A DNA stretch of 64,000 bases, taken from contig OZ242037.1 of assembly GCA_965205165.1 (NCBI GenBank), positions 1,240,001 through 1,304,000 of the forward strand, in the 5' to 3' direction. The notes under the pieces are model-generated. The model was not told where the DNA came from and made no database searches. It saw only the letters and a list, made by a program, of their open reading frames with translations. Source of the stretch: CBDESM01 sp965205165. Its GTDB lineage: Bacteria; Chloroflexota; Dehalococcoidia; Bin125. Both the position numbers and the translations under genes were made by a program. Of the stretch, positions 42,471 to 52,618 are shown one piece after another; the first letter of the stretch is position 1, and every line of letters starts with the position of its first letter.

Positions 42471-43151
42471 TCACTCTACAGGCGCATCGCTTGGAAGACC
42501 AGCGATCAGGTTAGTCACACATCGGATATCAGTTGCGACGCTAAAGCCAATGGGCACCTGCGTCACAAGATGACCCCCCGAGTCATATAGGCTTTCCCGG
42601 TGCTCTGCTTCTATTATACCGACGATCGCCCAGTCTGTGGTACCGAATATATTGAGTGCCACAGGACCACCGGAGAAGCCGGGATTAGCTTGGCAGTCAA
42701 GGATCAATTTTCGAGGTTGGTCGTCTGTCGGCGTGCTTGTGATGATGGCATGTTTGACTATTGGAAATGGCCACCCATCTGATATCCCTTTAGGGTAGGT
42801 CTCCCATCCGAATGGATATCCGAGGAGAAAAGCCTCTTGCGTTATGATCATCTTAGCACTAGATGTCAAAACAGGAAGAGAACCAGCAGGGACTCTCCGG
42901 AACTTGGCTGATCTCAGCACAATAACGTCATCGTCGTCGAGACCGATGCCAACAATGTCTACCGGCACCGATATCCAGTCTCGATCGAAGCGAATTTCTA
43001 TTTCATGGGGCATTTTATCATCGAATATGTGGCGAGCAGAGCAAATATATTCATCGCCGTCAACTTCAACAGCGAACGCGGAACCAGCCCCACCAGTTAG
43101 AGGGTTCCGAATATGCATCATGCGGTTCCAGACGTTATCAGGTACAGGCAT
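42471..43151 (-). CDS. Trypsin-like serine protease, intracellular, next to methyltransferase-HNH gene
   Basis: A 226-residue chymotrypsin-fold protease. The triad is His41 in CSARHIF, an Asp in DDDVIVLR (about residue 74-75), and Ser160 in NPGFSGGPV. There is no signal peptide, so it should act in the cytoplasm. The gene has clearly lower GC than flanking core genes. It starts one base after the stop of the methyltransferase-HNH gene, so the two are co-transcribed. Trypsin-like domains serve as effectors in several defence systems; a defensive or regulatory role is inferred from the neighbour. Confidence 0.84.
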   Translation of the reverse strand: MPVPDNVWNRMMHIRNPLTGGAGSAFAVEVDGDEYICSARHIFDDKMPHEIEIRFDRDWISVPVDIVGIGLDDDDVIVLRSAKFRRVPAGSLPVLTSSAKMIITQEAFLLGYPFGWETYPKGISDGWPFPIVKHAIITSTPTDDQPRKLILDCQANPGFSGGPVALNIFGTTDWAIVGIIEAEHRESLYDSGGHLVTQVPIGFSVATDIRCVTNLIAGLPSDAPVE

Positions 43152-43152
43152 T

Positions 43153-44559
43153 TCATCCTCCTCGAATCGTCTCTTTGATGAGAATGGAGGAATTTAGCGG
43201 AACAGCCAATGAATCATCTGAAGCTCGTTTTAGTCCGCTCAACCGCCCCTCCAAATACGCCATGTCGCGGTTGCCTTTGGTGCGGTTGCAGCGGCCGCAG
43301 AGTAGTTGGGTGTTTTCCAGGGTGTAGTCGCCGCCTTTGGAGCCGGGGCGGATGCGGTCAATTTCCAGCAGCTCGATGGGGAGTTGGTGCTTGCAGCCGA
43401 TTTCGGCGGCGGCGCATGCGGCCAAGTCGGTGCCTGCTATCTGCTGGCGCTCGAACAGGGCTTGCTTGATTTCCGCCTTGGTCGGTATCGGCTCCGTCGC
43501 GTCGGTGCGTTCGGGTATTGCGCGGGTTACTACTACGTCTTGGGCCCACATTGCGATGCCTTCGTCTTGTTCGCGGAGGCGCTTGCGGACCAGGATGCCG
43601 GCTCTGGGCGAGCGGTCCATGCCGATCCACTGGCGGTGCAGGCGTTCCGCGGCGACGCAGGCGGTGGCGCAGCCGCAGAACGGGTCCAAGACCAGGTCGC
43701 CTTCGTTGGAGCAGGCGGCGACGATCCGCTCCAAGAGCGCCAGCGGTTTCTGCGTGTCCCAATCCATCCACTCGCTGGAGGCCGGAACGACGGTGGGGAT
43801 GCGCCAGACCGCATCAACCTTGCGGTCGGTGACCGTCTGGTACATCAGCTTGCCTTCTTCGTCGCGCTTGTTGCGGAGGACGCCGCCGACGCTTTCGCGG
43901 ATCAGCTGGCGGACCGGTTCTTCGCGCTCCTCGCGCAGTGGATTGAACGTCGCGACAGGGGACTTCTCGTAGAAGAAGAGCGTGTCGAAATTCTTGGCGA
44001 AAATTCGGGCACCTGCTGCGAACTTGTTGTAGTAGTGCCAAACCACTTCATTGCGGAACCGCTCTCGACCGAACACGGCGTCCATCAAGGCCTTCAGCCA
44101 TGCGCCCTCGGTGGGATCGCAGTGCAGCCAGAGGCTGCCGGTCGGCTTGAGGATGCGGTGCATCTCGACGAGGCGCTCGTACATGAAGGTGAGGTAGGCC
44201 TGCGTGCCGGGGCCGACGGCCATTCCGGCTGCGGAGATCACGTAGCCGGCGGCCTCGCCGTCCTCGAGCAGGCGCTTGAGCGTGGCCTCGTCGAGATCGT
44301 CGAGCGTGAAGGCGTCCTTGAAGGCCGCGCCGTCGTCGGCCGCGATCATCGCCTCCAAGGCCTCGTCGGCGAGGTCGTCGGCATCGCCCGGCCGGCCGTC
44401 GTCGGTCTGCGCCGCGTCCTCCGCGCCGAGCGGCCACTGGTACTCGCCCTTGGAGTTGAACGGCGGATCGAGGTAGATCAGGTCAACGGTTTCGCCGTCG
44501 ATTCCGCGCAGGCGCTCGAGGTTGTCGCCGATGTAGATGGTGCGGTTGCGCAGCGGCAT
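43153..44559 (-). CDS. Beta-class DNA methyltransferase fused to HNH nuclease, second copy
   Basis: A 468-residue fusion of the same architecture as at 22902. Motif IV LDPPFN (residues 30-35) precedes the SAM motif DPFCGCATACVAAERL. WIGMD after it repeats the WIGID of the first copy. An acidic insert (about residues 45-100) follows motif IV. The C-terminal HNH domain has ELLEIDRIRPGSKGGDYTLENTQLLCGRCNRTKGNRD. Only one CxxC is retained there, and the first knuckle reads CAAAEIGC. The ATG at 44559 follows GGAG. An inverted repeat lies just upstream. The pair with the protease is likely one operon. Confidence 0.88.
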   Translation of the reverse strand: MPLRNRTIYIGDNLERLRGIDGETVDLIYLDPPFNSKGEYQWPLGAEDAAQTDDGRPGDADDLADEALEAMIAADDGAAFKDAFTLDDLDEATLKRLLEDGEAAGYVISAAGMAVGPGTQAYLTFMYERLVEMHRILKPTGSLWLHCDPTEGAWLKALMDAVFGRERFRNEVVWHYYNKFAAGARIFAKNFDTLFFYEKSPVATFNPLREEREEPVRQLIRESVGGVLRNKRDEEGKLMYQTVTDRKVDAVWRIPTVVPASSEWMDWDTQKPLALLERIVAACSNEGDLVLDPFCGCATACVAAERLHRQWIGMDRSPRAGILVRKRLREQDEGIAMWAQDVVVTRAIPERTDATEPIPTKAEIKQALFERQQIAGTDLAACAAAEIGCKHQLPIELLEIDRIRPGSKGGDYTLENTQLLCGRCNRTKGNRDMAYLEGRLSGLKRASDDSLAVPLNSSILIKETIRGG

Positions 44560-44597
44560 CGGGTTTCTCCAGCCGTCCGCATCAGGGTAGGCGAGGC

Positions 44598-44618
44598 CGC
44601 GTGCTATGGTAGCACGCG
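44598..44618. promoter_or_regulatory. Perfect 9-bp inverted repeat in divergent promoter region
   Basis: CGCGTGCTA-tgg-TAGCACGCG, perfect in both arms, lies between the second methyltransferase-HNH gene (start 44559) and lhr (start 44672). On the minus strand it contains TACCAT, a possible -10 of the methyltransferase operon. It is probably an operator. Confidence 0.6.
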
Positions 44619-44671
44619 CATTCTATGAAGGGGGCCGGGGCGTGCGCGGGACGGCGTAGCCTCTGAATCTG

Positions 44672-47600
44672 ATGACCACTGCGATCGCTGATGCTGTTGC
44701 GCCTGATGTTGAGCCGCTTGCGGGGTTCCATCCGTTGGTGCGGGATTGGTTCAGGGGGCGGTTTTCCTCGGTGACGGATGCGCAGGCGGCGGGCTGGCCG
44801 GCGATTCGGGAGCGCGGGGACTGCCTCTTGGCGGCGCCGACCGGGTCGGGCAAGACCCTCGCGGCATTCTTGTCGGGCATCTCGGATCTGATGGTCGAGG
44901 ACTCGGCGGGGACGCTGGCGGACGAGGTGCGGATCCTCTACGTCTCGCCGCTCAAGGCGCTCTCCAACGACATCGAGCGCAACTTGCAGGAGCCGCTCGC
45001 CGAGCTGCGCGAGCTGGCGGCGGGGCGCGGGCTTCGGCCGCACGGCATCCGCACCGCGCTGCGCACCGGCGACACGACCGCGGCCGAGCGGCAGCGGATC
45101 GTCAAGCGCCCGCCGCACATCCTGATCACGACGCCGGAATCGCTCTACCTGCTGCTGACCGCGGAGAAGTCGCGCGAGATGCTGAAGACGGTGGAGACGG
45201 TGATCGTGGACGAGATCCACGCGGTCGTGCGGGACAAGCGCGGCTCGCACCTGGCGCTCTCGCTGGCCCGGCTGGACCATCTGATCGAATCTGCGCGGGG
45301 CGGGCGGCCGGTGCGGATCGGACTGTCGGCGACGCAGAAGCCGATGGACGAGATCGCCGGCTTCCTGACCGGGCTCGACGCGGAGCGGCGGCCGCTGCCC
45401 TGCACGATCCTCGACTTGGGCCACCAGCGGCAGATCGAGCTGTGGCTGGAGACGACCGAGGTGCCGCTGGAGGCGATCGTCTCGCACGATCAGTGGGACG
45501 CGATCTACGGGCGCTTGGCCGAGCTGGCGGCGCGGCACCGCACGACGATCATCTTCGTCAACACGCGGGCGCTGGCCGAGCGGCTGGCGCACCGGCTGGG
45601 CGAGCGGATCGGCAAGGAGCACGTCGCCTCGCATCACGGCTCGCTGGCCAAGGAGCGGCGGCACGCGATGGAGCAGCGGCTCAAGTCGGGCGACCTCCGC
45701 GCCGTCGTGGCGACGGCGTCGCTCGAGCTGGGGATCGATGTGGGCTCGGTGGACCTGGTCTGCCAAGTCGGCTCGCCGCGGCGGATCGCGACGTTCCTGC
45801 AGCGGGTGGGGCGCTCCGGCCACGCGCTGGGGCGGGTGCCCAACGGGGCGCTGTTCCCGACCACGCGGGACGAGCTGATCGAGTGCGCGGCGATGGTGCG
45901 GGCGGTGCGCGAGGGGCTGCTGGACCGCATCCGCCAGCCGAGTGCGCCGATCGAGGTGTTGGCGCAGCAGATCACGGCCGAGGTGGCGGCGCAGCCGGAG
46001 GAGGAGCCGTGGACGGAGGAGGGGCTGTTCGCGCGCTTCCGGCGGGCCTCGCCCTACCGCGGCCTGGAGCGGGAGCGGTTCGAGGAGACGGTCGGGATGC
46101 TGGCCGAGGGGGTGGGCGAGGGCGGGGGGCGCTCGCGTCCGCTGATCCACCGCGACCGCATCCACGGGCTGCTGCGCCCGCGCCGGGCGGCGCGGCTGAC
46201 GGCGCTGCTCAACGGCGGCGTGATCCCGGAGACCGGAGATTTCCGCGTGGTGAAGGAGCCGGAGGGCTCGTTCGTGGGCACCGTCAACGAGGATTTCGCG
46301 ATCGAATCGCAGGCGGGCGACATCTTCCTGCTCGGCAGCACGTCGTGGCGGATCAAGCGGGTCGAGTCGAAGGGGGTCGTGCGCGTGGTCGACGCGCAGG
46401 GGGCGCCGCCGACGATCCCGTTCTGGCTGGGCGAGGCGCCGGGGCGCAGCGCGGAGCTCTCGGAGGCGGTGGGGCGCCTGCGCCGCGACGTGGTCGCGCG
46501 GCTCGACGACGCGGAGACCGTGTCGCGGGATCTGCAGCGCGAGTGCGGCATGTCGGCCTCGGCGGCCGGGCAGTTGATCGAATACCTCTCGGCCGCGCAG
46601 GACGCGCTGGGCGTGATCCCGTCGGACCGGGACGTGCTGTTCGAGCGGTTCTTCGACGAGGCGGGCGGGCAGCAGCTGGTGGTGCATGCGCCGTTCGGTT
46701 CGGGGGTCAACCGGGCCTGGGGGCTGGCGCTGCGCAAGCGCTTCTGCGTGCGCTTCGATTTCGAGCTGCAGGCGGCGGCGAACGAGGAGGGGATCATCCT
46801 CTCGCTGGGGCCGTCGCAATCGTTCCCGCTGGAGGAGGCGTTCGAGTACCTCAAGGCGGGCAACGCGGAGCAGTCGCTGCGGCAGGCGGTGCTCTACGCG
46901 CCGTTTTGGAACACGCGCTGGCGCTGGGCGGCGACGCGGGCGCTGGCGGTGCCGCGGCGGCGCGGCGGCAAGGAGGTGCCGCCCAACCTGCAGCGGATGA
47001 TCGCGGACGACCTGCTGGCCTCCGTCTTCCCGGCGCAGGTCGGCTGCCAGGAGAACCTCAGCGGGCCGCTGGAGGTGCCCGACCATCCGCTGATCTCGCA
47101 GACGATGGACGACTGCCTGCATGAGGCGGTGGACACGGACGGGCTGGTCGAGGTGCTGAAGCGGGTGGAGGCGGGCGGCATCCGGCTGCACGCGCGGGAC
47201 ACGGTGACGCCGTCGCCGATGGCGCAGAGCATCATCAACGTCAATCCGTTCGGCTTCCTCGACGATGCGCCGCTGGAGGAGCGCCGCGCCCGCGCCGTGA
47301 TGACGCGGCGCGGGCTGCCGGACAGCCAGCGCAACCTGGCGCAGCTCGACGCCGACGCGATCGAGCGGGTGCGAGCCGAGGCCGCGCCGCCGGTGCGCGA
47401 CGCGGAGGAGCTGCACGATCTGCTGTCGAGCCAGGTGCTGGTCGCGGAATCGGAGCTGGCGGAACAGCGCGGGCTGCTGGAGGCGCTGATCGCGGACGGG
47501 CGGGCGGCGGTCGCGGTTTCGCCGCAGGGCCGGATCGCGTTCGCTGCCGAGCTGCTGCCGGCGGTCGAGCTGCTGCTGCCGGGCGCGGAGATCGAGCCGG

Positions 47601-49003
47601 CGCTGAGCCTGCCGGAGGGGGCGGCCGCGCGCGTCGGCGATCGCGATGAGGCGCGGCTGCGGCTGGTCCGCGGGCACTGTGAGGTCTCGGGGCCGGTCTC
47701 GCCCGATGCGCTGGCCGCCCGCTGCGGGCTGGGCGCGGACGATCTCGAATACGGGCTGCGGGCGCTGGAGGCGACGGGGGACCTGATGCGCGGGCGCTAC
47801 ACGCCGGAGGCGTCCGCGCCGGGCGCGCCGGAGGAGTACGTCGACCGGCGGCTGCTGGCGCGCATCCACCGCTACACGATCGGGCGGCTGCGGCGCGAGA
47901 TCGAGCCGGTCAGCGCGGCCGATTACCTGCGCTTCCTGCTGCGCTGGCAGCACTTGGCGCCGGGTTCGCGCTTGCAGGGCAAGGCCGGGGTGCGCGCCGC
48001 GATCGCGCGGTTGGAGGGGTTCGAAGCGCCGGCGCGGGCGTGGGAGCACGAGCTGCTGGCGGCGCGGGTCGCGGACTACCGCGCGGCCTGGCTGGACGAG
48101 CTCTGCCTCGCGGGCGAGGTCGCCTGGGCGCGGCTGACGCCGCGGCCGCCAAAGAACGGGCGCGGCGCGGTGCCGACCAAGGCGACGCCGATCACGCTGG
48201 CGCTGCGGCGCGATTTCCAGACGCTGCTGGCCGCGGTGCGGCGGGCACCGCCGCCCAAGCCGGCGCGGGGCCGCTCCGCCCCGCAGGAGGAGCCCGATTC
48301 GGCCGCGGAGATTGCGACGGCCGGCGGCGCGGCGGCGGCGATCCTCGCGGCGCTGCGCGAGCGGGGAGCGCTCTTCTTCGACGAGATCGTGGAGCAGTCG
48401 GGCCGGCGGATCGCGACCGACGTGGAGAACGGGCTGCGCGAGCTGGTCGCCGCGGGGCTGGCGCGGGCGGACGGGTTCCAGGGCTTGCGCCAGTTGATCC
48501 GCCCGGCTTCGGCGGCGCGGCGCAGGCGGCGGCCGCGCTACGGGGGCGGCGGCGCGTTCATCGGCGAGGGGCCGGCCGGGCGCTGGTCGGCGCTGCCCGC
48601 GGCGATCGCGCCGGCGGAGGATTACATCGAGGCCGACGAGCATGCCGAGCGGATCGCGAACATCCTGCTCCAGCGCTACGGCGTGATCAGCCGCGAGCTG
48701 CTGACCCGCGAATCGCTCACGCTGCCCTGGCGCGAGATCCTCCGCGCCCTGCGCCGCATGGAAGCATCGGGCGAAATCCGCGGCGGCCGCTTCATCCAAG
48801 GCCTGATCGGCGAACAGTTCGCCCTCCCCGAAGCCATCGACCAAATGCGCTCCCTCCGCCGCGCCAAGAAGGCAGACGAGCTGGTGGAAGTCCCCGCAGC
48901 AGACCCGGCGAACTTGGTGGGCGTCCTAGTCCCCGGCAAGAAGGTGCCGGCGAGAGCGGGCGCGAAGGTCATCTTCAAGAACGGGGTGGCGGCGGCAGAT
49001 TAG
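44672..49003 (+). CDS. lhr: Lhr-family ATP-dependent DNA helicase
   Basis: A 1443-residue superfamily 2 helicase. Walker A APTGSGKT and the DEIH box in VDEIHAV identify the first RecA domain. YVSPLKALSNDI, IGLSATQKP and FVNTRALAERL follow, and VGRSGHALGR is motif VI. The length fits Lhr with its long C-terminal domain (the second half is winged-helix and beta-sheet units). It works on replication forks or in DNA repair. The start ATG at 44672 has no clear ribosome-binding site. It overlaps tail to tail with the nuclease at 49000. Confidence 0.93.
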   Translation: MTTAIADAVAPDVEPLAGFHPLVRDWFRGRFSSVTDAQAAGWPAIRERGDCLLAAPTGSGKTLAAFLSGISDLMVEDSAGTLADEVRILYVSPLKALSNDIERNLQEPLAELRELAAGRGLRPHGIRTALRTGDTTAAERQRIVKRPPHILITTPESLYLLLTAEKSREMLKTVETVIVDEIHAVVRDKRGSHLALSLARLDHLIESARGGRPVRIGLSATQKPMDEIAGFLTGLDAERRPLPCTILDLGHQRQIELWLETTEVPLEAIVSHDQWDAIYGRLAELAARHRTTIIFVNTRALAERLAHRLGERIGKEHVASHHGSLAKERRHAMEQRLKSGDLRAVVATASLELGIDVGSVDLVCQVGSPRRIATFLQRVGRSGHALGRVPNGALFPTTRDELIECAAMVRAVREGLLDRIRQPSAPIEVLAQQITAEVAAQPEEEPWTEEGLFARFRRASPYRGLERERFEETVGMLAEGVGEGGGRSRPLIHRDRIHGLLRPRRAARLTALLNGGVIPETGDFRVVKEPEGSFVGTVNEDFAIESQAGDIFLLGSTSWRIKRVESKGVVRVVDAQGAPPTIPFWLGEAPGRSAELSEAVGRLRRDVVARLDDAETVSRDLQRECGMSASAAGQLIEYLSAAQDALGVIPSDRDVLFERFFDEAGGQQLVVHAPFGSGVNRAWGLALRKRFCVRFDFELQAAANEEGIILSLGPSQSFPLEEAFEYLKAGNAEQSLRQAVLYAPFWNTRWRWAATRALAVPRRRGGKEVPPNLQRMIADDLLASVFPAQVGCQENLSGPLEVPDHPLISQTMDDCLHEAVDTDGLVEVLKRVEAGGIRLHARDTVTPSPMAQSIINVNPFGFLDDAPLEERRARAVMTRRGLPDSQRNLAQLDADAIERVRAEAAPPVRDAEELHDLLSSQVLVAESELAEQRGLLEALIADGRAAVAVSPQGRIAFAAELLPAVELLLPGAEIEPALSLPEGAAARVGDRDEARLRLVRGHCEVSGPVSPDALAARCGLGADDLEYGLRALEATGDLMRGRYTPEASAPGAPEEYVDRRLLARIHRYTIGRLRREIEPVSAADYLRFLLRWQHLAPGSRLQGKAGVRAAIARLEGFEAPARAWEHELLAARVADYRAAWLDELCLAGEVAWARLTPRPPKNGRGAVPTKATPITLALRRDFQTLLAAVRRAPPPKPARGRSAPQEEPDSAAEIATAGGAAAAILAALRERGALFFDEIVEQSGRRIATDVENGLRELVAAGLARADGFQGLRQLIRPASAARRRRRPRYGGGGAFIGEGPAGRWSALPAAIAPAEDYIEADEHAERIANILLQRYGVISRELLTRESLTLPWREILRALRRMEASGEIRGGRFIQGLIGEQFALPEAIDQMRSLRRAKKADELVEVPAADPANLVGVLVPGKKVPARAGAKVIFKNGVAAAD

Positions 49004-50127
49004 GCCTCATCAAAATCGAACTGGAGGTCATCAGGGGAATGGCCGAAAATTTCGAGCAGGCGGCGAGACCGTCGCTCGAGTTCCACGCCGCTGCCATGCA
49101 GGTCGATGTAGTAGGGCGAGTTGGTGAGGCGCTGGCTTTTCAGATGTGTCGACGAATCAAGGTCAATGTAGCTGCGCCGGCCTCCTGGTTTGCCCAACGC
49201 CTGGCCTAAGTCGCGGTGATGTCTCTCATAAACCATCTCGACAACACCCGACCAAACTTGATTCCACCTCTTCACTTTGCGCCGCTCCCCGAAAAGCGTG
49301 AAGGCAACTGGCCGATTCGTCTTCGTTTTGGAATCTTCTTTGTGCTTATTACTGCTGGAAGCAAGTGTAGATGACTGTGGCGTACTTGCGTCACCACTAG
49401 TAGGCACAGATTCTGCCGTCTGGGGCATAGGCAATGTTTCGCCGCGCAGGAGTGCGCAAATCTGGTCCGAAGATAGTCTTTGATTGAGAGCTTTAAAGAT
49501 GGCGCTAGCGATCGAGTCGAAGAGCGCCTCATCTTTGCGATCAAGCAAGTTACGCCACTCTTTCTCTAAATCGCGCCGTGCTTTCGCCGGGTCACGATGA
49601 CTGTTCAATGCCCTCTTCGCACACCGTTCTGCACGTTGCGTGGTTAGCTCAGACCAAGCAAGGTATGTAGTGAACTCGTCAATGAGTTTGTCCAAGCGAT
49701 CTTTGCGCAGATCGAGCTCGGCGAAGCGTCGCTCTAGCGGGCCACTTCCATGTTCACGAGGCAGGAAGAGCCACCAAGTGAATCCATTCGTCAGTACGAA
49801 GATCTTCGCACCGTCATCAAACGCGTAACGTAGCATTTGTCCAAGCTTGTCTCTGAGATTCGCACTAGCCTTCTTCACTTCGATCAACGCGACAGCAGAT
49901 GGAGTCTGATTGCCCTTCACAGGGCCAAGCAAGGCCAAGTCAACCCGACCATCGCGGTTGGTGTCATCTGTTGCCGTGATCCTGCGCTCTGGCTGGACAT
50001 GGCTCGGATCCGTGAAGTCCCAGCCCAGCGACCGCAAAATCGGCAACACGATCTGGAACTTGGTCGCCTCCTCGTTGGGTGGCTCATCCAGTTTCCGAAT
50101 CTGCTCAATGACCTCGCGCAGGGACAT
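49000..50127 (-). CDS. Lone HsdR-N-type PD-(D/E)xK nuclease with C-terminal extension
   Basis: A 375-residue protein with lower GC than its surroundings. The first half matches the type I restriction HsdR N-terminal domain: ATKFQIVLPILRSLGWD, GRVDLALL (Asp), ALIEVKKA (ExK), QMLRYAFDDGAKIFVLTNG and WWLFLP. The middle is a charged helical part and a Ser/Thr-rich linker. The C-terminal 100 residues (FGERRKVKRWNQVWSGVVEMVYERH) resemble a nucleic-acid-binding accessory domain. No helicase, specificity or methylase subunit is adjacent, so it is a stand-alone nuclease, possibly a defence effector. ATG 50127 follows AAGGAG. Confidence 0.78.
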   Translation of the reverse strand: MSLREVIEQIRKLDEPPNEEATKFQIVLPILRSLGWDFTDPSHVQPERRITATDDTNRDGRVDLALLGPVKGNQTPSAVALIEVKKASANLRDKLGQMLRYAFDDGAKIFVLTNGFTWWLFLPREHGSGPLERRFAELDLRKDRLDKLIDEFTTYLAWSELTTQRAERCAKRALNSHRDPAKARRDLEKEWRNLLDRKDEALFDSIASAIFKALNQRLSSDQICALLRGETLPMPQTAESVPTSGDASTPQSSTLASSSNKHKEDSKTKTNRPVAFTLFGERRKVKRWNQVWSGVVEMVYERHHRDLGQALGKPGGRRSYIDLDSSTHLKSQRLTNSPYYIDLHGSGVELERRSRRLLEIFGHSPDDLQFDFDEA

Positions 50128-50147
50128 GTTCAACTCCTTGTCGGAAT

Positions 50148-52279
<2,132 letters not shown>

Positions 52280-52280
<1 letters not shown>

Positions 52281-52618
52281 CAGGAGGCTTCTTCGACGGT
52301 GGCGGAGAGGGAGCCTTTGCAATGCGGGATGCGCGGGTCGGGGCCCCAGTCGTGGATTTGCTTCTGGTGGTCGGTGACGGTTTCGTAGTCGGCGGTCTCG
52401 ATGATGCCCTGGCCCTCGCGGTCGATGATCGAGGCGATGGCGAAGGCCTTTTCCTTGCTGTAGCCGAGCAGCTTGGCGAGCAGGTCGATGACGTAGTGGT
52501 AGGTGTGGTCGTCGGAGTTGTGCAGGATCAGGTGGTAGAGCTTGGCGAGGGTCTCGTCGACCTGGTCCTCGCCCTCGAGGACGGGGGTCGGGGCGGCGGG
52601 CTGCTGGGTGGTCGGCAT
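52280..52618 (-). CDS. clpS: ClpS-like adaptor protein
   Basis: A 112-residue ClpS-fold protein. An unstructured 15-residue tail precedes LYHLILHNSDDHTYHYVIDLL, which corresponds to the N-degron pocket loop of ClpS (LHNDDYT). The pocket His, usually VHxxG, is replaced by an Asp in IIDREGQG. The C-terminus PHCKGSLSATVEEAS is shared with a ClpS subgroup found outside Proteobacteria. It would deliver substrates to ClpA/ClpC, but the altered pocket suggests different specificity. The start overlaps the TPR stop and the end overlaps recQ. Confidence 0.8.

Noticed and set aside
44582..48844. Long minus-strand open frame (1420 codons) antisense to lhr
   Set aside because: Arg/Pro-rich shadow of the lhr frame with no conserved motifs and no ribosome-binding site.
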